A stretch of DNA of 64,000 nt from Lachnospiraceae bacterium NSJ-143 (GTDB taxonomy: Bacteria > Bacillota > Clostridia > Lachnospirales > Anaerotignaceae). Made by a program: the position numbers and the translations under genes. Position 1 is the stretch's first letter; each line of letters opens with the position of its first letter. The notes beneath the pieces were generated by a model. It worked only from the letters and a program-made list of their open reading frames with translations. It searched no databases and had not been told where the DNA came from. The DNA is taken from positions 26,611-90,610 of the forward strand of contig JALIFM010000009.1 of NCBI GenBank assembly GCA_022867625.1, written 5' to 3'. Below are positions 10,701 to 18,656 of this stretch, one piece after another.

Positions 10701-11326
10701 CTGCTTTGGTCTTCCGGGTGCATACAGTTTGTAATTTTTCCGTCTATATCTTCTACAAATTCCTGTTCACTGCTGTAGCCCAGATGTTCAAGCATTTTCT
10801 GGTTTATATAGTAATAAGGAAATCCTTCCTCAATATATCCGCCCATCATTCCGCCTGGAACAGAGTCGTTTAATAAATCCTGACGCTGTTTTGATATGGT
10901 TTCCATAACAAGTGTCTGCGGATAGTGCTCACCGCCCTTTTGACTTCCGCCAGGTTCCGCAATATGTATGCTCCTTATAAGCCATGTATCACCATGTTCC
11001 TTAACCAGATTAAAAAAAACTCTTAAATGCCATGAATACATTGTATTTTTTAAAATCAGCTTTGCCGAAAAGTTATACACCTGCTCTGTTATCAGAGCCT
11101 CATTAACAGGTATAATTTTGCATTTGAAGGGTTCCGGTATTTCTTTAATATCTTGGCTTATATAGTCTGTCATAGCCTGTTTTCCAACAGCAAACTCACC
11201 TTCACCTGTTCCAATAAAATCAACATACTCCGAGAGAAATTCTGCTGTCTTTTGTGCGTCACGCAGTCCAAACCAACTATGGCAGAAAGCCCGAACAGCG
11301 TTACCGGCATCAATTTGATTTAACAT
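7736..11326 (-). CDS. NTF2-like/PAS hybrid histidine kinase with two receivers (kinase 2)
   Basis: 1196 residues from ATG 11326, preferred because GGAAAGGA precedes it; an upstream in-frame GTG at 11344 is the alternative. Order: an NTF2/SnoaL-like domain (about 5-130, with VDFIGTGEGEF), several PAS/PAC units (about 145-640), HisKA with His in RMSHEIRTP (about residue 688), HATPase (NILSNAVKF, DTGVGMSE, GTGLGLAI), receiver 1 (phospho-Asp in LIDWKMP, about 983) and receiver 2 (LMDIRMP, about 1122). It overlaps the end of the upstream GGDEF/EAL gene by 7 nt and is followed after 4 nt by the Hpt gene, so these are translationally linked. No membrane segment is seen, so it is likely a cytoplasmic sensor. 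Confidence 0.9.
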   Translation of the reverse strand: MLNQIDAGNAVRAFCHSWFGLRDAQKTAEFLSEYVDFIGTGEGEFAVGKQAMTDYISQDIKEIPEPFKCKIIPVNEALITEQVYNFSAKLILKNTMYSWHLRVFFNLVKEHGDTWLIRSIHIAEPGGSQKGGEHYPQTLVMETISKQRQDLLNDSVPGGMMGGYIEEGFPYYYINQKMLEHLGYSSEQEFVEDIDGKITNCMHPEDQSRVDKSVSAQLESNNEYVVEYRMKKKDGSYIWVHDIGRKILSEDGRPAISSVCFDINAQKLAQEELLHIYNNIPGAVFRCRYDDDFSIIDANDGLFEFLGYSRDEFAAMGNRLSLAFYKEDLPAVKNKLKEQLKRGNSIQVEHRFVSKCGCVKWVSVKAQLLVEEDGEPYFYCIFVDITEEKQLQGHIRELYEQELSYFADIASKEGSIQGTINLTKDRLETYLSTSNVAVANIGDTFFETIKKLADSAVEHDYGEEILNTLDKEKVLADYAVGKVDYHFEFLRKRNDGSVFWSSTMMRSCMNPESGDIVIFFYTADLTEQKLQELLLNKIASLDYDNIMEVNAAKDTYQVISFDNNNNCLLPKEGYFQKEIHWAADNMMSAEAKREYLKNLSYEYMKQELAQNDSYGFIIEMRNAENEERVKRFKVFYISKELKRVCVARTDVTDIVRQEQRQKEELAAALVAAEQANAAKTDFLSRMSHEIRTPMNAIIGMSTIAAQAIGDDEQVADCISKIGISSRFLLSLINDILDMSRIESGKMLLKNEKIPTEEFLSGINSICYAQAAAKGVEYECIIDPVLDDYYIGDAMKLQQVLINILSNAVKFTDEGGKVTFSASQRRKSKNGAVLRFIANDTGVGMSEEFLPHIFEPFSQESTGTTALYGGTGLGLAICKNIVDMMDGKIAVRSIKGIGTEFTIDVKLGITEEEKLRHHQKTQKHNFSHLKTLVVDDDVAVCESAVVTLNEIGVKAEWVDSGRKAIERVRALWESGKYYDMILIDWKMPEMDGIETARRIREIVGQEVTIIIMTAYDWISIEHEAKLAGVNLLMSKPMFKSSLVSAFSKAMGEKEDRLQRAEKIDYDFTGKRVLLAEDNAINTEVAVLLLESKGVAVDTAENGLRAMEMFSKSESGYYSAILMDIRMPLMDGLAAANNIRHLSNPDAANIPIIAMTANAFDDDIEKSKAAGMDAHLSKPIDPERLYQTLYDFIFGKGE

Positions 11327-13917
11327 ATATCTATTCCTTTCCACAAATAACAGCCACCCTTATTGCCGGCTTTAGCCCGGTATAAGGCTTCATCAGCGCA
11401 GGTAATCAATTCCGACACATTTTTTTCTTCGCTGCATACTACAATCCCAGCAGAACATGATGTCGGAAATCCCTGTATTGTACAGCTTTCTGTAAGCGCC
11501 ATGCAGATTTCTTCTCCCTTTTTTATTGCCGCCTGCTCAGAAACCATGTGTTTTATAATAACAACAAACTCGTCTCCTCCATAGCGTGACAATATATCAC
11601 TTCCTCTGGTATATACATTAAGTATGGCACCGAACTCTCTAAGCATACGGTCGCCTTCCATATGTCCAAATTTATCATTAATCTGTTTAAGGTTGTCCAA
11701 ATCAAAAAGGTAAACCGCTATTGGCATCTCATCTTTTCTTAGCAGCTCTATGGCAGTATTAAGCCCACGGCGGTTAAGCAGACCTGTCAGATAGTCATGG
11801 CATGCCTCATCTACCAGCAGGCGTTCCCGCTCTTGCGACAAACCAGCTTTCATTATTCTCAAAACACGCCTGTTCAGACTTTTCATAGAGTGCGGTTTAA
11901 CGGCAAAGTCATCGGCTCCCAACTCAAACGCCATTTCCTCATAGCGCTCGTTCTGTTTTGCTGTAGCAATTACCGGTACATTCCAAACTATTTTTTCTTT
12001 TTGCAAAACCTCAAGTACAGACAATCCGTCCGGTTCCGAAAGATTAAGACTTAAAATAATTACAGCAATTTTGAACTTGTATTCGTTAATACACTTTAAA
12101 GCCGCCATTCCGTTTTCGGCTTCCACAACTACAAACTCTTTGCAAAATTCTTCTTTGACTTTCTTCCTGTATTCACAGCTTTCATCAGCAACAAGCATTA
12201 TCCGCCTGTCACACTGTAAAAACACGTCTTTATTCTCGCTTATTGTCTCAGCCGTATTCATACTTTTTACTATCAGCTGTTCAAAATCCTCACATGGCAT
12301 AGGCTTGGCAAAGTAATACCCCTGCACATAGTCGCAGCCAATATTACGCAGCCTTTCCAGCTGTTCACTCGTCTCTACTCCTTCAGCCACTACAGTCAGA
12401 TTCATCCATCTTGCGAGGTTCATAATAAAGCGCAGTATACCGCGCTCCTCCGTTTTTGTCATCTCACTCTGTATAAATTTCATATCGAGCTTAAGAATAT
12501 CCAGAGGCATCTGGTTCAGCATATTTAACGAAGAATATCCTGTCCCAAAATCATCCATCTCTATTACAAAGCCGATTTCACGCAGATGCCGCACAGTGTC
12601 GATTATCTGCTCAGGATTTTCTGTATAAGCACTCTCCGTAATTTCCAGATGAAGCCTTGATGGCAAAAGGCCGTATTTTTTAATAGCGCTCCTCAGTATA
12701 TCGGCAATATCAGCCTGATATACATCAGCCCTGGACACGTTTACAGAAACCGGAATTACAGGATAGCCCAAATCCTGCCACCTTTTAAGTACAGCACAGG
12801 CCCTGTCCCATACAAACTGGTCCAGCTTAGTTATAAACCCGTTTTTTTCAAACAACGGTATAAATTCAGCCGGAGATAAGAAACCCCATTCAGGGTGATT
12901 CCACCTGACCAAAGCTTCAGCGCCGGCAAGCATGTCGTCCTTTATACTGTATTTGGGCTGAAGGTAAATTACAAACTGCCCCTCAGCAAGGGCTGTCTCC
13001 ATGCTGTCGGTAATTGCCTGCTCACGCAGCAGTTTGTCACGAAGCTCCTCATTATATATTGCAAAATGCTTTCCATACTGGCCTTTTATACTTCTGGCTG
13101 TCAAAATTGCTCTGTCACACATCTTTTCAACAGGGAGTGTCCTGTCACTTATTATATATACGCCCCATTTAACAACGACATTTTTAGTATTTGAAATTAA
13201 ACGGAGCTGTTCTTCCGCCTTTACAAAAAAATCATCAGTATAGCTGCCTTTCCTTTCCAGCAGGCAGGCAAACTGGTCAGCATTAAACCTTCCGCAAACG
13301 CCTTCCTCGCCAACCAAATTTATATAAATATCGGCCACACAGCATAAAAGCCGGTTTCCGGCAGGAACTCCGAATATATCATTAATCAGTTTAAAATTCT
13401 CAATATCAGAACTGATAATGTCATACTCCTTATCCGGGTTCTGGATAAGCTTTTCCTTAACCCGCTGATAAAAAAACTCCTTGCTGTAAAGTCCAGTCAG
13501 GTGGTCATATTGAAACTGGTTAATCATAGCCGCAGTCTCACGCAGATTTATAATGCTGGCCACCCTGTGCAGAATTACCTGAGGCTTATAAGGTTTGGCT
13601 ACAAAGTCAGTTGCCCCATGTGATAAAGCCGTTACCTCGTCTGACTCATTATCACTCTGTGTGGTTACGATAACGGGTATAGAGGAAAAAGAAGGGTTTG
13701 CCTTCATAATTGAAAGGAATGTATATCCATCCATAACAGGCATAACTATATCAAGAAGTATAAGGGATATCTCATCCTTATAATCCTTCAGTATAAACAG
13801 AGCTTCCTGTCCATTTTCGGCCTCCAAAACTATATAATCCGGTGACAATATGCCTTTGAGCATTTCACGGTTAATTTGATTATCTTCAACAATTAAAATC
13901 TTTTTCTTTATAAGCAT
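11320..13917 (-). CDS. REC-degenerate GGDEF-EAL-pseudoREC-GGDEF response regulator
   Basis: 865 residues from ATG 13917 (GAGG about 10 nt upstream); the frame extends further upstream without support. Domains: receiver with D56 in LLDIVMP; a GGDEF-like fold where the signature reads FNADQF (211-216), so inactive as a cyclase; an EAL domain with intact EAL (334-336), NVS, EITES, DDFGTG, KLD and AEGVE, so likely an active c-di-GMP phosphodiesterase; a second receiver in which the phospho-Asp position is Ser623; and a C-terminal GGDEF with intact GGDEF (780-784), a likely diguanylate cyclase. It can in principle both make and break c-di-GMP. It is probably an output of the adjacent kinase/Hpt relay. 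Confidence 0.9.
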   Translation of the reverse strand: MLIKKKILIVEDNQINREMLKGILSPDYIVLEAENGQEALFILKDYKDEISLILLDIVMPVMDGYTFLSIMKANPSFSSIPVIVTTQSDNESDEVTALSHGATDFVAKPYKPQVILHRVASIINLRETAAMINQFQYDHLTGLYSKEFFYQRVKEKLIQNPDKEYDIISSDIENFKLINDIFGVPAGNRLLCCVADIYINLVGEEGVCGRFNADQFACLLERKGSYTDDFFVKAEEQLRLISNTKNVVVKWGVYIISDRTLPVEKMCDRAILTARSIKGQYGKHFAIYNEELRDKLLREQAITDSMETALAEGQFVIYLQPKYSIKDDMLAGAEALVRWNHPEWGFLSPAEFIPLFEKNGFITKLDQFVWDRACAVLKRWQDLGYPVIPVSVNVSRADVYQADIADILRSAIKKYGLLPSRLHLEITESAYTENPEQIIDTVRHLREIGFVIEMDDFGTGYSSLNMLNQMPLDILKLDMKFIQSEMTKTEERGILRFIMNLARWMNLTVVAEGVETSEQLERLRNIGCDYVQGYYFAKPMPCEDFEQLIVKSMNTAETISENKDVFLQCDRRIMLVADESCEYRKKVKEEFCKEFVVVEAENGMAALKCINEYKFKIAVIILSLNLSEPDGLSVLEVLQKEKIVWNVPVIATAKQNERYEEMAFELGADDFAVKPHSMKSLNRRVLRIMKAGLSQERERLLVDEACHDYLTGLLNRRGLNTAIELLRKDEMPIAVYLFDLDNLKQINDKFGHMEGDRMLREFGAILNVYTRGSDILSRYGGDEFVVIIKHMVSEQAAIKKGEEICMALTESCTIQGFPTSCSAGIVVCSEEKNVSELITCADEALYRAKAGNKGGCYLWKGIDIC

Positions 13918-14030
13918 GCCTTTCAACCTCTTATCCCGAGTAAAATAAAAATCGGCAAAAGCCGCAGAACAGCAGTATACTGTTATTTTTTCCAAATTGT
14001 GCCCATAAAACATCACACATATATAATTTT

Positions 14031-14059
14031 ATTCTAACATAAAGCTTATAGAAGTGCAA
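14031..14059 (-). promoter_or_regulatory. Promoter for the GGDEF/EAL-kinase 2-Hpt-kinase 1 operon
   Basis: On the minus strand: TTGCAC, 17-nt spacer, TAGAAT, about 115 nt upstream of the start codon at 13917. The 213-nt gap after kinase 3 supports a separate transcription unit for the four downstream genes. Confidence 0.5.
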
Positions 14060-14130
14060 TAATTTGTCATATTTACCAGTTTTTATTGAGCAGAACAATG
14101 TGTTTTTTTGACAAAATGCTTTTCCCAACC

Positions 14131-17100
14131 CTAATCCAGCCAGCGGCGAATGGTCTTGAGCAGATGGTTAATTTCCAAAGGCTTGGATACATGTTCATTC
14201 ATTCCAGCCTGCTTTGCCCGGTAAATGTCATCAGCAAACGCGTTTGCCGTTAACGCTATAATAGGTATTTCCAGAGCGTCTTTGCGGCCGCCCGATAATC
14301 CCATATCCCGTATCGCTCTTGTAGCCTCATACCCGTCCATAACAGGCATTTGGATATCCATAAGTATAAGTGAGTATGTTCCGGGCTGGTTTGATTCAAA
14401 AAGCTCAACGGCCTGCCTGCCGTCAGCTGCACTGCTCACCCTCATACCGGCCATGCTCAGCAGCTCTCCGGCTATTTCACGGTTAATGTCATTATCTTCT
14501 ACAAGCAGAATATGTGTGCTGCTGTCAAACTCAGCTTTCTGAAACTGTTCTTCGTCCTGTGTTTTGTCAGGCTTTTCCTTTTCAGCCAGCTTAAGGTATA
14601 TGGTTACAATAAACCTGCTGCCCTTTTCCGGCTCGCTTTCAACCATTATTGTGCCGTTCATCATCTGAACCAGATTATAAGCGATAGAAAGCCCAAGGCC
14701 CGTACCCTGAATTTTGCTTACACGCGGGTCATCAGCGCGCTCAAAAGGAGCGAACATTTTTTGCCGGAACTCCGATGTCATTCCAATCCCATCGTCCTCG
14801 ACAATAAATTCAAAACAGCCAACGCCTTTTTTGCCGGATAATTTTTCCTCCGCAGTTAATGATACATTTCCTCCAATATTGCTGTATTTAACGGCGTTTG
14901 ACAAAAGGTTAATCAAAACCTGCTGTACTCTCATTGAATCCCCTATTACCATATCATTATTAAAATGATAATTAAATTTAAAATTTATGTTTCTGTAGTC
15001 CACATCCGGTCGTATAATCTGTTCAACCGTATTAAGCATGTTTCCCAAAAGGAATTTGTTTTCACTCAGGTTCACGTTTCCCGATTCAATCTTTGACATA
15101 TCTAGTACTTCATTGATAAGCCCCAAAAGATGATTTCCGGATATTCGTATTTTGGAAAGGCAGTCCGAGACCTTATCCCTGTCATTTAGCTGCTTTTCTG
15201 CTATAGCTGACATGCCCATAATAGCATTCATCGGTGTGCGTATATCATGGCTCATTCTGGAAAGGAATTCGGATTTTGCCAAATTTGCCCTTCTTGCGCC
15301 CTCATACGCTTCCTCAAGGGCATGTTTAGCCGCTTTTTCCTCCATAAACCGCTCAAGGTCTTTCTCCTTTTCACCAGTAATATTGCGGATAGTAAGAATT
15401 ACTGCCTTTGTATCTTCATTATCCATGGTGACCGGATGTATTTCCATTCTCATCCAGATATTTTTACTGTCCGAGCCATTCATTCTGAATTCAAATTCCT
15501 CATGCCCTCTTATATTAGAAACGCTGTTTATCAGGCTTTCACGGCTGCATAAATCGGCTACAGTCTTACGGTCTTCCTTTTTTACATGCGGCAGCTGTAC
15601 ATTTACAAGCGTGTCTGAAAAACAGCCTGTACGTGATATTCCTTTTGTTTCAAGTCCTTTTGGCAGACGCACAGCATAATACTGGTCCTCGGTAAGGTTA
15701 ATATAAAGTATACTTGTGTATATGTCGCTTATCGCCTGCAAAGCAGCCTGACTCATATGCAGCCGTTCACTGTTTTCAGACAGCGTCTCTTTCATATTAT
15801 GTATATTTCTTGCTGTCCCCACCACTCTACTAGGCCAGCCCTCATGCTCAATAAGCCGGCAGCTTATCCTATGCCAGCGGTACTCCCCTGGCAGTGTATA
15901 AGGTGTTACAACTCGCACTTCAAAAATATCATCATTTCCGCCGCATATGTTTTTGAGAGCCTTCTGAGAGTCATCAGGATGCACAAAATTGCTGTCTCTA
16001 AGCAATACAGAATAATTTTCCAGCTCCCTGCGTATTATTCCGTTTCCGACCTGTGGCTCATAGCTGATAAACGTATCCGTATCCTTTATATACTCAAACA
16101 TAGTGTCCGAGCTTGACTCCATAGCCACTCTGTACATTTCCTGTTCCTGTTCAAGCCTCTGCTGGAGCGCTTTTCTTTCAGTTACATCAACTAAAGTCCT
16201 CTGTATAAAAATTTCTCCATTGTCGGTCTTATCAACAACCATATTTGTGCCGTCAAGCCAGCGTATTGAGCCGTCCTTCCAGCGAACCCTATATTGTCTG
16301 TCCTTTCTGTCGCCGATTTCATTAAGAGTACCGTACAAATTCCTTAGCTGCTGTCTGTCACTTTCGAGTATGGCGCCAACTACCCCGTTTTGCCAGTCAA
16401 GAACGGCTTCTTCCTGTTTTTCATATCCCAAAATAGATAAAGCTGCTTTATTTATAGATATCAGCTCATATTCATTATCTCTGCGTCGCTTAAACCTGAC
16501 AATTCCACAGGAAACAGTATCATAAATACTTGCCAGAAGCTGTGTCTGCTCTCTCAGCCTCTGAGCGTCCTCCTCAGCTTTTGTAATATCAAGATAAAGG
16601 CTGTTAACCATCCAGCGTCCCTCAGCATCCTGTGCTTTTTTTCCGCTGTCGATAATCCATTTAAGACTTCCGTCCTTGCATTTTATACGGTACCTTGTGG
16701 AATAGGAAAGCCCTCCGTTCTTAAAGGCTTCCGCGCAGTCGGCCAGCGCCTGCTCAAGGTCAGGCGGGTAAACCGCTCCTACTGCTGAACCTCCGGTTGC
16801 CTCCATAAATTCTTTCTGAGTATATCCAAAAAGTCCCGCTGCTTCCCTGCTTACATATGCAAAAGAATATGTATCATCATCATTGCTTATCTTCAGCCCT
16901 CCGGCAATAGATGACAGAACAACCTCCATCTGTCTGTTTTGCTGCAAAGTTTTTTCTTCCAGTTCCGCAAGCCTTTCCTGTACATAGTTGTATGACTGCC
17001 TGCCTATTTTCTCAGGAAACATCTCATCGTCAGCCATTTCCTGATAAGGATTGGAACAATGGATATGCGCGCATAAAAGTCCGTTTTCAGTATCCTTAAA

Positions 17101-17457
17101 AACAAATGTAACCCGCTGATGCACTTTCAAATACATTTCCACGTCTTGCGATGTGGAAATCCACATGCGGCCCGTAACTATATATATGCCCTCAGCCGGT
17201 TCTATCACATCATATTCCTCTTTATCAATACTGCATTTAGGAATAGCCCCTTTAAACTGGCAAAACATATCAACAGCGGCCTTCTGCCCATAAACATACT
17301 GTGACTCTCCAGCGCCAAACCATGTAAATTCAGGTGCAAAATAAGCTGCAACCCCTTCAGCGTCATCTTCACAGTAGTGCATATGCATTAATCTACATGC
17401 AAGCGTCTTAGCATCTTCTTTTTTACTTACATATGTACTTTCTGCCTTATTTTTCAA
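14131..17457 (-). CDS. NTF2-like/PAS hybrid histidine kinase (kinase 3)
   Basis: 1108 residues from TTG 17457, chosen for AAAGGCGG just upstream; a TTG at 17493 is the alternative. Order: NTF2/SnoaL-like domain (about 15-140, with FTWFGAGESQY and HIHCSNP), PAS/PAC units (about 175-695), HisKA with His737 in RMSHDIRTP, HATPase (NLLSNAVKY, DDGIGMTS, GTGLGLSI) and a single receiver with phospho-Asp about 1034 in LMDIQMP. No membrane segments are seen. It is divergent from the LytTR regulator gene, whose N-terminal domain resembles its own. It probably feeds the same Hpt as kinases 1 and 2. Confidence 0.88.
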   Translation of the reverse strand: MKNKAESTYVSKKEDAKTLACRLMHMHYCEDDAEGVAAYFAPEFTWFGAGESQYVYGQKAAVDMFCQFKGAIPKCSIDKEEYDVIEPAEGIYIVTGRMWISTSQDVEMYLKVHQRVTFVFKDTENGLLCAHIHCSNPYQEMADDEMFPEKIGRQSYNYVQERLAELEEKTLQQNRQMEVVLSSIAGGLKISNDDDTYSFAYVSREAAGLFGYTQKEFMEATGGSAVGAVYPPDLEQALADCAEAFKNGGLSYSTRYRIKCKDGSLKWIIDSGKKAQDAEGRWMVNSLYLDITKAEEDAQRLREQTQLLASIYDTVSCGIVRFKRRRDNEYELISINKAALSILGYEKQEEAVLDWQNGVVGAILESDRQQLRNLYGTLNEIGDRKDRQYRVRWKDGSIRWLDGTNMVVDKTDNGEIFIQRTLVDVTERKALQQRLEQEQEMYRVAMESSSDTMFEYIKDTDTFISYEPQVGNGIIRRELENYSVLLRDSNFVHPDDSQKALKNICGGNDDIFEVRVVTPYTLPGEYRWHRISCRLIEHEGWPSRVVGTARNIHNMKETLSENSERLHMSQAALQAISDIYTSILYINLTEDQYYAVRLPKGLETKGISRTGCFSDTLVNVQLPHVKKEDRKTVADLCSRESLINSVSNIRGHEEFEFRMNGSDSKNIWMRMEIHPVTMDNEDTKAVILTIRNITGEKEKDLERFMEEKAAKHALEEAYEGARRANLAKSEFLSRMSHDIRTPMNAIMGMSAIAEKQLNDRDKVSDCLSKIRISGNHLLGLINEVLDMSKIESGNVNLSENKFLLGNMLNTVEQIIRPDVDYRNINFKFNYHFNNDMVIGDSMRVQQVLINLLSNAVKYSNIGGNVSLTAEEKLSGKKGVGCFEFIVEDDGIGMTSEFRQKMFAPFERADDPRVSKIQGTGLGLSIAYNLVQMMNGTIMVESEPEKGSRFIVTIYLKLAEKEKPDKTQDEEQFQKAEFDSSTHILLVEDNDINREIAGELLSMAGMRVSSAADGRQAVELFESNQPGTYSLILMDIQMPVMDGYEATRAIRDMGLSGGRKDALEIPIIALTANAFADDIYRAKQAGMNEHVSKPLEINHLLKTIRRWLD

Positions 17458-17705
17458 TTCTAATGCCGCCTTTCTTTTAATAATTTGAAGCAATGTTCCT
17501 CAGCGAAACTACCATTAAAACACAAAAGCTTGTAATCTATGTAAAATATAGCAGCATATTTTTGTCTATAATGCTTAAATACATTATAACATAGCCAAAT
17601 AATACATACAATAAATAAAAAGGCCTTAAAAATCTGCAAAACACTTATCAAATCATGACACAAAAAAATAATCATACAACGTATCATAATTAACAGGCAT
17701 ATATA

Positions 17706-17734
17706 TTGCCGTCTTGTTGTTATACTGATATAAT
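17706..17734 (+). promoter_or_regulatory. Promoter for the LytTR regulator gene
   Basis: TTGCCG, exact 17-nt spacer, TATAAT on the plus strand, about 30 nt upstream of the TTG start. The rest of the divergent gap 17494-17705 is A/T-rich, and I could not place a confident promoter for kinase 3 in it. Confidence 0.65.
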
Positions 17735-17764
17735 TGATTAAAACACTTTAAAGGAGCTGGCAAT

Positions 17765-18583
17765 TTGAGAAGGCCTAAAATAACTGAGGAAAAAATTATT
17801 CAGCTGACTATTGAAAACGTACGCAGCTTTTATAACCGCAATCAAAAAATCACTACAACACCTATGACATCTGACTTTATGTGGATAGGCTCAAATGACT
17901 TTCAGTGGTGCGAAAGCCTTGACGAGTTTTATAACATCACCCAGAAAGAATATGAGGAGCCGCCAGTGATACTTTCTGATGAGGAATTCCACCTTTTGTT
18001 TCATGAGCGTAATGTGTGGACAATATACGGCCGATATAAAGCTACAGCTGTGCTTGACGACGGCTGTGTAATACACGCCCACGTAAGAGGTACATATATA
18101 TGGAGAATGGTAAACGGCGAGCTAAAACTTGCACACGTCCACGGCTCGCATGCTCAGGACATTCCTCTTAATCAGATTTCTCCAGTTGCAGAACCTCTTA
18201 CAGAATCCTCCAGCTTTTTTGACTATATGAAACATCTTGATGCCGCCAAAACAAATGTTGGTAAAATATCCTTTCGTGACAGCAGCAAAAATTACAGATA
18301 CCTTTTTCCAACAGAGATTTTATATATAAAAGCCGATGGCCAATATTCAATTGTGTACACAAAAACAGACAGCTTTCGTGTTTGGGGGCTTCTTGCAGAA
18401 TATGAGAAAAAGCTGCCAGAGATATTCAGGCGTATCCACAAAAGCTATATTGTAAACAGTATTTTTATTGAAAGTATAAAGCGTTACACAGCCGTTGTTT
18501 ATAATCAGCTGGAGCTGCCTATAAGCAAAGAAAGATATATGGACTTAAAACGCTATCTTCAAAGCAACTCACAAAAGAGCTGA
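17765..18583 (+). CDS. NTF2-like domain LytTR-family transcription regulator
   Basis: 272 residues from a TTG start with AAAGGAG 7 nt upstream. Residues about 8-135 form an NTF2/SnoaL-like domain (FMWIGSNDFQW, HAHVRGTYIWR, HVHGSH), clearly of the type found at the N-termini of kinases 2 and 3. Residues about 165-268 are a LytTR DNA-binding domain (LFPTEILYIKADGQYS, RRIHKSYIVN, LPISKERY). There is no receiver domain, so regulation is likely through ligand binding to the NTF2-like domain rather than by phosphorylation. It is divergent from kinase 3, so a regulatory link to the kinase locus is likely. Confidence 0.88.
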   Translation: MRRPKITEEKIIQLTIENVRSFYNRNQKITTTPMTSDFMWIGSNDFQWCESLDEFYNITQKEYEEPPVILSDEEFHLLFHERNVWTIYGRYKATAVLDDGCVIHAHVRGTYIWRMVNGELKLAHVHGSHAQDIPLNQISPVAEPLTESSSFFDYMKHLDAAKTNVGKISFRDSSKNYRYLFPTEILYIKADGQYSIVYTKTDSFRVWGLLAEYEKKLPEIFRRIHKSYIVNSIFIESIKRYTAVVYNQLELPISKERYMDLKRYLQSNSQKS

Positions 18584-18609
18584 TGATTTTTATTATGCGG
18601 CATCAACAA

Positions 18610-18638
18610 AAAACAAGCGGAGTAATACCGCTTGTTTT
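18610..18638. terminator. Bidirectional terminator between lytTR-type gene and hcp
   Basis: AAAACAAGCGG and CCGCTTGTTTT pair around a 7-nt loop between two convergent genes; both sides give a T-run after the stem. Confidence 0.85.
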
Positions 18639-18656
18639 TATATTCAAAACAAATTT

